Of a stretch of DNA of 64,000 nucleotides, positions 8,389 to 15,743 are shown piece after piece. The DNA comes from Corallococcus caeni (GTDB taxonomy: Bacteria > Myxococcota > Myxococcia > Myxococcales > Myxococcaceae). The DNA lies in NCBI RefSeq assembly GCF_036245865.1, contig NZ_BTTW01000002.1, positions 62,001 to 126,000 on the forward strand, written 5' to 3'. Within the stretch, counting starts at the first letter, position 1. The number at the start of each line of letters is the position of its first letter. A program made the translations under genes and the position numbers. The notes under the pieces are model-generated. The model ran no database searches. It saw nothing but the letters and a program-made list of their open reading frames with translations, and was not told where the DNA came from.

Positions 8389-8853
8389 ATGGCGGAAGGC
8401 AAGTTGAAGGCACTTGTGGTGGATGATGACCCACTCGTGCTCGAACTGGTGGAGCGCTCCATCAGCCGGTACGGCTTCGAGGTCGTCACCACGCGCGCGG
8501 CGCTGGGTGTGGCCAACCTGCTGCGGACCGAGCAGCCGGACATCGTGCTCCTGGACGTGAACATCCCGGCGCTGAGCGGTGACCGCATCCTGGGCGTGGT
8601 GCGCCAGTTCGCGGGGCCGGACACGCTGTTCATCCTGTACTCGTCCATGGACGAGTCGAAGCTGCGCGAGCTGGTGCGCGCGTCCGGGGCGGATGGCTAC
8701 ATCCCCAAGGGCGTCACCGGTCCGGAGCTGGCGCTGAAGCTGTCCGGTCTGCACCACAAGCGGATGGCGAACCGTCCCACGCCCGCGGTGCGCGTGGAGA
8801 CCGCGCCCCAGTCCCAGGGCACCCCGGCCCAGGTGTCGATGGCGTCGCGGTAG
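8389..8853 (+). CDS. single-domain response regulator (receiver only)
   Basis: A 154-residue protein that is nearly all receiver domain: acidic pocket VVDDDP (D12-D14), phospho-acceptor D56 in IVLLDVNIP, the switch Ser in LYSSMD and the conserved K107 in GYIPKGV. A short, Pro/Thr/Gln-rich tail of about 35 residues has no output domain. Such stand-alone receivers pass signals between kinases and other proteins or act as phosphate sinks; myxobacteria have many. No kinase gene is adjacent, so its partner must be elsewhere. It ends just before a strong hairpin terminator. Confidence 0.9.
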   Translation: MAEGKLKALVVDDDPLVLELVERSISRYGFEVVTTRAALGVANLLRTEQPDIVLLDVNIPALSGDRILGVVRQFAGPDTLFILYSSMDESKLRELVRASGADGYIPKGVTGPELALKLSGLHHKRMANRPTPAVRVETAPQSQGTPAQVSMASR

Positions 8854-8887
8854 GTGTAGGCGGTCTCGAATCTCCAGCGCGTGCGTC

Positions 8888-8917
8888 GAAGAGGCCCATC
8901 CCCCGGTGGGCCTCTTC
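8888..8917. terminator. hairpin terminator between convergent genes
   Basis: GAAGAGGCCCA and TGGGCCTCTTC form a perfect 11-bp stem with an 8-base loop, placed between the rightward response-regulator gene and the leftward small-protein gene. It can serve both strands. There is no clear T-run, which is usual in this G+C-rich genome. Confidence 0.75.
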
Positions 8918-8925
8918 CCTGCGCA

Positions 8926-9120
8926 TCAGCGAGCGAGGCCTGCCGTGCCCGGCGGCGGCTTGTCCGGCAGGTCGTTCTTGGGCTCGTCATCCGGGGCTCG
9001 CGCAGGCGCGACGGACGACGCGTCCAGTCCCGCGGGGCCCGGGGGCGGCTTGTCCGGGAGATCCGACTGGCGCATGTCCTTCCCCGGCGACTGATCGGCG
9101 CTGCTCCGACAGTTCTTCAT
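8926..9120 (-). CDS. small protein with duplicated DLPDKPPPG motif, last gene of the sigma/CHAT operon
   Basis: A 64-residue hydrophilic protein (starts MKNCRSSADQSPG). It holds two near-copies of DLPDKPPPGxAGL (at about residues 20-32 and 49-61) joined by an Asp/Pro/Ala-rich linker. There is no signal peptide or membrane segment. ATG 9120 has an excellent ribosome-binding site (AGGAGG). An in-frame ATG at 9210 would give 94 residues and overlap the stop of the CHAT gene as ATGA, so both starts are possible. A promoter-like element at 9162-9185 favours the shorter form. Position suggests a partner or substrate of the CHAT protease; that is inference. No family recognised. Confidence 0.6.
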   Translation of the reverse strand: MKNCRSSADQSPGKDMRQSDLPDKPPPGPAGLDASSVAPARAPDDEPKNDLPDKPPPGTAGLAR

Positions 9121-9161
9121 GACCGTCCTCCTGGAGGCCCGTCCACTCGCGGCCTCTTCTT

Positions 9162-9185
9162 GAAAACGTGTGAGGTCCGGTTCTT
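9162..9185 (-). promoter_or_regulatory. 24-nt element shared with the sigma-factor promoter region (copy 2)
   Basis: Read on the minus strand it shares 19 of 24 bases with the element at 12790-12813, including GACCT and an intact CACGTTTTC. It ends 41 bases before ATG 9120. A sequence kept upstream of both the ECF gene and the small-protein gene is likely a binding site for the operon's own sigma factor or another shared regulator. The GAA/CGTT spacing (10 bases) is shorter than a standard ECF promoter. Confidence 0.45.
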
Positions 9186-9200
9186 TTTGAAGGACCTCAC
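9170..9200. repeat. 9-bp inverted repeat at the end of the CHAT gene
   Basis: GTGAGGTCC and GGACCTCAC form a perfect 9-bp dyad around 13 bases, just after the CHAT stop codon and overlapping the shared 24-nt element. On the minus strand it is followed by ACGTTTTC, so it could act as a weak terminator or attenuator, or be an operator. Confidence 0.4.
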
Positions 9201-9206
9201 GGGTAT

Positions 9207-12206
9207 TCATTGGAACAGGAGCACGTCCTGCACCCAGCGGTCACCGGGTGAAGCCTGGAGCCACGCTTGCCGCTCGTCGCGCAGGGCCACGGCGGGAGCG
9301 GCGCCTGCGTGGATGCGCTCACGCACGTTGTTGAAGAAGCGGCCCGCCGTGTCCGGGATGTCCACCGTGGCGGCCAGCACCGCGCGCGCCCCGGCTTCGA
9401 GGAAGGCCACCGGCAGGCTGAAGGACTCGTGCGGGAAGGGCGCGGTGCGCGCGGCGCCGCACGCGGCCAGGAACACCAGCGGCGCTCCGAAGAGCCTGTG
9501 GGCCCGCACCTGTCTGGCGGTGAGCGCGTACTGGCCATCCTGCTCCGGAGCCAGCATGAGGAGCGAGGCGTCCGACAGCTCCGGGCTGAACACGCCATGC
9601 GTGTGGATCTCCACCTCGGCGGCGGTGACCATCGCCTTCAGCACGCGCGACGGCGTGGCCTGATCGCCCTCCAGCATCGCGCGGCGGGCGTCTTCCCCTG
9701 GGGGAGGTGCCATCGAAGGCAGGCGCGGAAGGCCCAGGGCCGCGGGTGTGTCCACGTTGGTGACGACCAGGTGCCTGCCGCTGTCCCCCCGCGGAGGATG
9801 GCCTGGCGTCGCGTGGCCCACCCGGTAGCTCCAGGCGATGTCCGGAGGAAGCAGCCGGGGCAGGCCGTTCACCGGAGGCGGGGCCAGCACCTGCACCTCG
9901 TCACACCCGCGCAGCGCATCCTGGAGCGCGGGGGGCACCAGTCCGGAGGCGTCCTGTCCCAGCGGGGCCGTGCGCGTCTGGGTGAACTCCCCGGACACCG
10001 CGCCGGAAGGCCCACGCGCCACCGCGAGCGTGCGCTCGTGCTGCACCGACACCGCGAGCACGCAGCGCTCCGGCACCTCCAGCACCTGGAGCTGGCGGCC
10101 CGCGAGGGTCAGCGCCTCCACGAACGCGCCCGTGCGTCCGGCGTCGGAGATGAGCGCGGCGGAGGCGCGGGCCTTCGCGCGGCGGGCGTACGCGTCGTCG
10201 GGCCACGGCTCCGCCTGGGTGAGGGCGCTTTGCAGCAGGGCGCGCCCGGCGGTGCGGTCGCGCTCCAGCTCGAACTCGCCCTGGATGGCGTCCAGCAGCG
10301 CGCGTTCGCCGGGGCGCGGCTGGCCCTGTCTCAGGTCGGAGAGGGCGCGGGACAGCGCGTCCGCGGCGCCGGGCATGGGGCCGAAGCGGGCCAGGTCCGC
10401 GAGCACACCCGCGCCATTCAGGCCTGGCGGCAGGCTGGACTCCAGGACCAGCTCCATGTGCTGGCGGGCCTCGTCCACGCGGAAGTCCATCCACGCCAGG
10501 GTGGCCAGGTTGCGGTGCACGTAGCCGAATTGCGTGGAGTCGTCGGGCATGCGCGCCAGCGACTCCCGCAGGTACGCGCTCGCGGTGGGGACGACGTGGT
10601 GGAAGCGCGCCACCTGCGCCAGCTCCTGGAGGAACGTCCGCTCCTGCTGCCATTCCCCGTGACTCTTCGCGAGCCGCCAGCCGCGCAGCGCGTGTTCGTG
10701 GGCCTCGGCGGGACGGTGCAGCTCGCTCAGGTACATGTCCGTCATCCACTGGTGCAGGTCGGCGCAGCGGTAGTCCAACCGCTCCGCCTCACACGTGCGC
10801 AGCGCCTCCAGCACGCGCGCCTCCGCCTTCCACCACTGGCCGTCACGCACCTCCTGCTGGGCGCGCTCGCGTTCGGCGATGAGGTGGAACCACGGGTCGC
10901 CCAGTCCGTCCGCGGCGCGGACGAACGCCGCCACGTCCACGGGCCGTCCCGCCTTGAGCTCGTAGCCGAGCGCGCCCACGTACAGGTCGTCCTCGCCGGA
11001 GCGCCGCAGCGCCTCCAGGTAGGCCGGAGGGAAGGGGCTTCCCCCGCGCACGAACCGCGCGTAGTCCCGGGCGAGCGGCCCGCGCTTCTGGAAGTCCCGC
11101 GCCGCCACGCGGGTGACGGTCGCGTGCAGCACCCTGCCGCCGCCATGGGCCCGGTCCAGGGCGTCCGCCAGCGGGAGCAGCCGCAGCACGGCGTCCTTCG
11201 AGGGCGCCGCGCGGACCGCGTCGTAGAAGGCCAGCCGCACGATGCCGGGCAACCGCGAGGCCTCCTCCAGCGGGAGCCTCGCGTTGGGATCCGCCATCAG
11301 GTCCTGCGTCGCCGCGAAGGCCTGCTTCCAGGCGCGGCCCCGGGCCAGCGTCTGTTCACGCAGTCCCCGCGCATGGGTTCGCGCCTCCGCGCTCCAGCCG
11401 GGCTCGCCCAGCTTCGCCACGGCGTCGAAGGCGTCCGCCGCCAGCAGGGGCAGGTCCAGGTTCCGCAGGACGAGCGCGTGGTTCCACAGGGCCTGCGGGT
11501 GGTCTGGCCGGTCGCGGAGCGCGTCCTCCAGCACGACCAGCGCCTCATTGAGCGCCCGCTGCTCGGAGGCGTCGGCATGGGCCAGCGCCAGCGCCACCGC
11601 GCGATCGGAGCCCACGTCCGGGGAAGCGGGCGCGTTGCCCAGGTAGCTCAGCGCCTGCCTTGCATCGCCCGAGAGCAGGTACGCGGAGGCGATGCCCCGC
11701 CAGTCCTGCTGGTCCTCCATCCGGGCCAGCTCCCGCAGCGGTAGCAGCGCTGGGAGGGGTGCCCCTCCGCGCAGGGGGGCGTAGGGGCGGTATCCATCCA
11801 GGGCCGCGGTGGTCAGCCGCGCTTCCATGGACCGCGTGGCCTGGAGGGATGGCCAGGGGGTGGGGGCTTCACGTGGCACCCGCGCCGCCCCGATGCCCAC
11901 GAGCGCGAGGACCAGGGCGAGCGCGCCCAGGTGGCTCCAGTGAGGGCGCCCGCGGCGCGGCGGCGGGACCCTGACCTCGGCGGGCTCGAACGGGACGGAC
12001 CACGGGGCTGGGGAGTCCGCCGTGGCCTCGTGAGGCGAAGCTGCTTTCGCGAGCGCCAGCCGTCCGAGGATGTCCGCCTGTAGCAGGTCATGGAACCGGA
12101 CGCCGCACGCCACGCAGGAGACCAGGTGCGCGCGGAAGCCCTCGTGGTGTTCAAGGGGGAGCTCTCCGTCCACGAAGGCGGGGAGGCGGGTACATAGTGC
12201 GTTCAT
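9207..12206 (-). CDS. membrane-anchored anti-sigma-like zinc finger/TPR/CHAT protease
   Basis: A 999-residue multidomain protein. Residues 1-40 form an anti-sigma-type zinc finger (C5, H27-x3-C31-x2-C34). Residues 92-109 are one membrane segment (LGALALVLALVGIGAA). A long alpha-helical TPR-like region fills roughly 130-720. The end is a CHAT caspase-like protease with catalytic dyad H870 (EIHTHGVFS) and C916 (LVFLAACGAA). Its start codon overlaps the stop of the ECF sigma gene (ATGA), so the two are made together. The architecture suggests that the zinc finger holds the sigma factor at the membrane while the TPR/CHAT part senses or executes a proteolytic signal. Domains are seen; the mechanism is inferred. 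Confidence 0.88.
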   Translation of the reverse strand: MNALCTRLPAFVDGELPLEHHEGFRAHLVSCVACGVRFHDLLQADILGRLALAKAASPHEATADSPAPWSVPFEPAEVRVPPPRRGRPHWSHLGALALVLALVGIGAARVPREAPTPWPSLQATRSMEARLTTAALDGYRPYAPLRGGAPLPALLPLRELARMEDQQDWRGIASAYLLSGDARQALSYLGNAPASPDVGSDRAVALALAHADASEQRALNEALVVLEDALRDRPDHPQALWNHALVLRNLDLPLLAADAFDAVAKLGEPGWSAEARTHARGLREQTLARGRAWKQAFAATQDLMADPNARLPLEEASRLPGIVRLAFYDAVRAAPSKDAVLRLLPLADALDRAHGGGRVLHATVTRVAARDFQKRGPLARDYARFVRGGSPFPPAYLEALRRSGEDDLYVGALGYELKAGRPVDVAAFVRAADGLGDPWFHLIAERERAQQEVRDGQWWKAEARVLEALRTCEAERLDYRCADLHQWMTDMYLSELHRPAEAHEHALRGWRLAKSHGEWQQERTFLQELAQVARFHHVVPTASAYLRESLARMPDDSTQFGYVHRNLATLAWMDFRVDEARQHMELVLESSLPPGLNGAGVLADLARFGPMPGAADALSRALSDLRQGQPRPGERALLDAIQGEFELERDRTAGRALLQSALTQAEPWPDDAYARRAKARASAALISDAGRTGAFVEALTLAGRQLQVLEVPERCVLAVSVQHERTLAVARGPSGAVSGEFTQTRTAPLGQDASGLVPPALQDALRGCDEVQVLAPPPVNGLPRLLPPDIAWSYRVGHATPGHPPRGDSGRHLVVTNVDTPAALGLPRLPSMAPPPGEDARRAMLEGDQATPSRVLKAMVTAAEVEIHTHGVFSPELSDASLLMLAPEQDGQYALTARQVRAHRLFGAPLVFLAACGAARTAPFPHESFSLPVAFLEAGARAVLAATVDIPDTAGRFFNNVRERIHAGAAPAVALRDERQAWLQASPGDRWVQDVLLFQ

Positions 12207-12763
12207 CCGCTCCCCAGCTTCCGACGGGTCTCGGCGATGTCGCGGAGCTGGTCACGCAGCTTGAGGCGCGCGTGGTAGAGCCACGTGCCCACCGTGCCCA
12301 CGGGGGCCCCCAGCCGGCGGCCGATCTCCGCGTGGCGCAGCCCTTCCGAGTGCAGCTCGAAGGTCCGGCGCAGGTTGAAGGGCAGCGACGTGACGGCCTG
12401 GAGCAGCTCCGCCTCGGTGACGCACTCCCACAGCTCCGGGTCTGGCGCCTCCGGCTCCTCCAGGAGCTTGTGCACGTTGCCCAGGTTGATGACGTTGGTG
12501 GCCTCGGTGCGCTGGCGGCGGCACTGGTCGAGGAAGCGGTTGTGCATCACCCGCACCAGCCACGCGCGGCGCCCCGGCTCCGTCCATTCGCGCAGGGTGT
12601 CCCACTTCAGCAAGGCCCGCAGCAGGATGTCCTGGACCAGGTCGTCGCGAGCAGTGGCGTTCCCCCCGCAGAGGTTCCGCGCGACCGCCATCAGGATGGG
12701 CTGATAACGGACGGCGAAATCGGCGTACTCCATGTCGGAAGTGTCGAGTTCTTCTCTCCTCAC
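12203..12763 (-). CDS. ECF-family RNA polymerase sigma factor
   Basis: A 186-residue ECF factor. Region 2: FAVRYQPILMAVARNLCGG, DDLVQDILLRALLKWDT, RRAWLVRVMHNRFLDQCRRQR. Region 4: AVTSLPFNLRRTFELHSEGLRHAEIG, then APVGTVGTWLYHARLKLRDQL. It starts at a GTG after a GGGGG purine run; ATG 12733 is an alternative that would trim ten residues. It is the first gene of a leftward operon and its TGA overlaps the ATG of the zinc-finger/CHAT gene, so that protein is its probable cognate regulator. A 24-nt element 27 bases upstream recurs before the last gene of the operon, which points to autoregulation. Confidence 0.92.
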   Translation of the reverse strand: MRREELDTSDMEYADFAVRYQPILMAVARNLCGGNATARDDLVQDILLRALLKWDTLREWTEPGRRAWLVRVMHNRFLDQCRRQRTEATNVINLGNVHKLLEEPEAPDPELWECVTEAELLQAVTSLPFNLRRTFELHSEGLRHAEIGRRLGAPVGTVGTWLYHARLKLRDQLRDIAETRRKLGSG

Positions 12764-12789
12764 GCATCCCCCAGTGCCTGTACTGAAAA

Positions 12790-12813
12790 GAAAACGTGAT
12801 AGGTCTGATTCCT
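12790..12813 (-). promoter_or_regulatory. 24-nt element upstream of the ECF sigma gene (copy 1)
   Basis: On the minus strand it contains GGAATC, GACCT and CACGTTTTC and ends 26 bases before the GTG start. It matches the element at 9162-9185 at 19 of 24 positions. It is probably part of the operon promoter. Confidence 0.5.
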
Positions 12814-13057
12814 TTAGAACCTCGATAAAGCCTTACGGGCAGGGAAGAAGCAGCTGGCAATTCTTGGCGCTTGAGGAGGCATCCGGATCGCACCGCGCGT
12901 GTGGGCGCGGAAGATGAAAGCCATTCCTTTTGTCTGGGCGTGTCTGAGCGGGCCCGGTTGGCGTTGGAGCCTGGAGTAGGGCTCCATCGAAAGATCCGCC
13001 GACTCCGTCTGAATCCCCGCTCTGTCATTCATTGCGGGTCGGACGCATCTTCGGGGC

Positions 13058-13768
13058 ATGACCCACGATCATTCCGCCCACGCACCCACGCATGGCTTCG
13101 GCGCCGACCGCGCGCCCCATTACGACGCCCAGGCCGCGGTGAATCTCGCCGGCTACCAGGCGGCGTATGAGCTGGGAGTCAGCGCCCTGGCGGCCCGGTT
13201 GGACGGCCAGGAAACAGCGTCGCTGCTGCACGTGGGCCTGGGCACGGGCGCGGAGCTGGTGCCCTATCAGCGCTTCAACGTGCCGGGCTGGCGCTTCACG
13301 GGCGTGGAGCCCTCGGGCCCGATGCTGGAGGTCGCGCGCAAGCGATTGGAGGCGGAGGGGCTGCTCGCGCGCACGCACCTGCACGAGGGCGAGCTGCGCA
13401 CCCTGCCGCCCGGTCCCCCGTTTGATGGCGCGCAGTTGATGGGAGTGCTGCACCACGTGGACGGAGACGAGGCCCGCGTCGAGTTGCTGCGAGAGGTGAC
13501 GCGGAGGCTCAAGCCGGGAGCGCCGCTGGTGCTGGGCTGCCGCGTCGGCAAGGACCCCGAGCTGACGAACGTGGAGCTGCGGCGGCTGCGGGCGTACGGC
13601 GTGACTTCAGAGAAGCTGGAGGCCCGGCGTCAGGCCTACGCGAAGATGCAGCCCATCGAGTCCGATTCCGCCCTGTTCGCGATGTTCGCCCAAGCGGGGC
13701 TGGTGGCGCCGAAGACGCTCTTCGTCTCGCTCCAGTACAAGGTCTTCCTCGCGCGCTTCGGGCCCTGA
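13058..13768 (+). CDS. class I SAM-dependent methyltransferase
   Basis: A 236-residue methyltransferase with a Rossmann core: motif I SLLHVGLGTGAEL (SAM-binding loop), acidic end of beta2 in FTGVEPSGPMLEVAR, motif III/IV DGAQLMGVLHHVDG, and post-IV LKPGAPLVLGCRVG. Substrate is not predictable. The N-terminus is His-rich (MTHDHSAHAPTHGF), which may bind metal or simply be a flexible start. It is divergent from the sigma/CHAT operon across 294 bases and converges on the Imm11-like gene with only 5 bases between. Confidence 0.88.
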   Translation: MTHDHSAHAPTHGFGADRAPHYDAQAAVNLAGYQAAYELGVSALAARLDGQETASLLHVGLGTGAELVPYQRFNVPGWRFTGVEPSGPMLEVARKRLEAEGLLARTHLHEGELRTLPPGPPFDGAQLMGVLHHVDGDEARVELLREVTRRLKPGAPLVLGCRVGKDPELTNVELRRLRAYGVTSEKLEARRQAYAKMQPIESDSALFAMFAQAGLVAPKTLFVSLQYKVFLARFGP

Positions 13769-13773
13769 GAGGG

Positions 13774-14361
13774 TCAGTGGGGCTCGGGCGTTCCCGTCAC
13801 GCGCTCGAACGACACACCCAGGTTCCCGACTGCTTCAAGGGCGTTCTTGATGTCCTCCGACACGATGAACGCCGTCTTGAACTTCATCAGCCGGAAGACC
13901 TGCGCGCCCTCGGTCTTCATGGGGTCGATTCGCAGTCCGTAGATCCAGTTGTACTCCCCTTCATATCCAGGGGCAGGGTCGTCCTCGTCATAGTGATGCA
14001 CCTCCCGGCACCGGGCCTCGTCTATGGCATCAACCACCTTGGTGGCATTGACGACGAAGAACGGGTCGGACTCTCCCTCCACCATCACCGGAAAGAGCTG
14101 GACGTCATCGGGGGCCAGTGCCCGGAAGACGTTCGCGATGGCCTCGCTGACGATGGGGGCCTGCTCTATCACGGAGAATACGAACGCCCGCCTCTTGCCT
14201 GGGGTTGTGATGAGGGCCTTCATACGCCCTGGTTCTTCAAGGACACGGCCATCCGCGAACATCCAAGGCTCGTCAAACGCCTCACCTGTTCCTCGTGTCG
14301 GCGTCTCGATGAGCCATTGCGGCACGTCACCCAGCCTTACCCAGTAGAAATGGCGCTCCAC
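13774..14361 (-). CDS. Imm11/DUF1629-like immunity protein
   Basis: A 195-residue acidic protein beginning at a GTG one base after the stop of the AHH lipoprotein gene, hence translationally linked. The C-terminal end (FKTAFIVSEDIKNALEAVGNLGVSFERV) is the hallmark of the DUF1629/Imm11 family, predicted immunity proteins found beside polymorphic toxins; a central W-I-Y-G-L-R-I-D-P element also fits. Its expected job is to neutralise the nuclease domain of the neighbouring protein. The family call rests on pattern recognition, and binding to the partner is inferred. Confidence 0.75.
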   Translation of the reverse strand: MERHFYWVRLGDVPQWLIETPTRGTGEAFDEPWMFADGRVLEEPGRMKALITTPGKRRAFVFSVIEQAPIVSEAIANVFRALAPDDVQLFPVMVEGESDPFFVVNATKVVDAIDEARCREVHHYDEDDPAPGYEGEYNWIYGLRIDPMKTEGAQVFRLMKFKTAFIVSEDIKNALEAVGNLGVSFERVTGTPEPH

Positions 14362-14362
14362 C

Positions 14363-15664
14363 TCACCCCTCCACTTTCACAATGAGACTCCGCAAGTCGG
14401 AGCCCTGTGTCAGAAGCTCGTTCGCTATCCTCGCAAGCTCCTTCATCAAGCTGGCCCGGCAGGTTTCTGTCGTTCGGCATCGCTCGACAGATCGCTCCAA
14501 GCGGCCCATCACTTCTTTGTGGTAGCGCTCGGGATGAGGCCCCTCGTGTCCATTGAGCCGCACCTTGTTCGCTGCATCTTCGAGCGTCATCCCGGCCTTC
14601 TTGAAGACCTTCTCGCACCGTGGCGTCCAAGGACCGCCAGTAGCATCGGAGAGGGGGTTCTTGTTCGTGCAGATGTGATGAACAGGTCCCGTCTCGTCAC
14701 CCGGAAACCGCCCATCCGAGTACATCGCCAGTGCAGCCGCGGCTCCCGGAGCCAGCGCCACGTTGAGCACACCAGCAGCCGGCAACGAGATTGAGCCCAC
14801 CCCGCCGTTCAAAGCGGCAGTGAGCTGGAAGCCTGACTCAGCCTGCGCCCGAATCGCGGCCTGGGGGAATCCCGGGAGCCTGGGCCCCTGGGCCGCCATC
14901 GCGCTCTTGCCGCCAAGGGCCGCCGTAACGAGCAGAATCAGGACGCGTGTGCCGTTCGTACCGAGGACCCTCCCGAAGCGGTGTCCGATGTCCTGCAACT
15001 CGATGATGCTCGTCGCACCTTCTGCCTCGTCCCACAGCCGCACGAAGCCCCGGCCCATCTCCCAGACCGGCACCACCCCCAGGTAGGCCACCATCGCCGC
15101 CGTCAGTACCACCACGATGGCCTTCGTGACGGGTTCGGGCAGCGTCATCGTGAGGAGCACGGACAACGCGGCCGAGGTCACCATGGCCTTGAGCACCACC
15201 GGGTTCAGCATCTTGCCGATCTCCGCCTCGACACTCCCCCAGACCGTATCCAGCGCGAACGACAGGGCCATCAACGTCCGGTCCTTGCGCGAGAAGGGAA
15301 GCCCCGTTCCGCCCACCAGGGTCAAGCACTCGTCGCCGTCGGGGCAGATGTGCGAATACAGGGACTCCAGAGACGCCCCAGCCCCCGAGTCCGAGAGCCC
15401 CTTCGCGGATGCGAGCAATGACCGGGACCTCACCCAGCCTCGCTGGTCGGCCGCATCGGTCTCGCGGAAGGCAACGTCCATGCGCATGTCCAGGAGGAGC
15501 TGCGTGAGGGCCGCCTTGAACGCGTCCTCACCCACTTCGACGGGCTCGACATCCCGGGACTCGTGAACCACCTGCCTGCCGTCTCCAACATCCACGTGGA
15601 CGACACGCGCCGTCGCACACCCTCCCATGAAAAGGAGTGACGCAATGAGCCCCACCCACCGCAT
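14363..15664 (-). CDS. lipoprotein with C-terminal AHH nuclease domain (toxin candidate)
   Basis: A 433-residue protein. It starts with a lipoprotein signal (lipobox LLFMGGC, Cys16). A middle region follows with several hydrophobic segments (around residues 180-220 and 255-275). The C-terminal AHH/HNH-type nuclease domain starts at H329-H330: VHHICTNKNPL, then KKAGMTLEDAANKVRLNGHEGPHP and the YH that follows. AHH domains are metal-dependent nuclease folds of polymorphic toxins. The next gene encodes an Imm11-like protein, giving a toxin/immunity layout common in myxobacteria. ATG 15664 follows GGGAGC. Toxicity and delivery route are not shown by sequence. Confidence 0.8.
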   Translation of the reverse strand: MRWVGLIASLLFMGGCATARVVHVDVGDGRQVVHESRDVEPVEVGEDAFKAALTQLLLDMRMDVAFRETDAADQRGWVRSRSLLASAKGLSDSGAGASLESLYSHICPDGDECLTLVGGTGLPFSRKDRTLMALSFALDTVWGSVEAEIGKMLNPVVLKAMVTSAALSVLLTMTLPEPVTKAIVVVLTAAMVAYLGVVPVWEMGRGFVRLWDEAEGATSIIELQDIGHRFGRVLGTNGTRVLILLVTAALGGKSAMAAQGPRLPGFPQAAIRAQAESGFQLTAALNGGVGSISLPAAGVLNVALAPGAAAALAMYSDGRFPGDETGPVHHICTNKNPLSDATGGPWTPRCEKVFKKAGMTLEDAANKVRLNGHEGPHPERYHKEVMGRLERSVERCRTTETCRASLMKELARIANELLTQGSDLRSLIVKVEG

Positions 15665-15743
15665 AGATGCTCCCGAAATGGACGGCTTGCTGGGTGCCGC
15701 TGGGTTGGCTGCCGCTCTGCCATCCTGATACGTTGTCCAGTCT

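Noticed and set aside
8926..9210. A 94-residue form of the small repeat protein starting at 9210
   Set aside because: Possible because of the ATGA overlap, but a dyad and a promoter-like element lie inside it and ATG 9120 has the better ribosome-binding site. Kept only as an alternative.
9267..11744. A long rightward open frame opposite the CHAT protein gene
   Set aside because: It is low complexity (Arg, Gly, Ala, His, Val) with no domain, as expected for the antisense of a G+C-rich gene; the leftward frame has clear zinc-finger, membrane and CHAT motifs.
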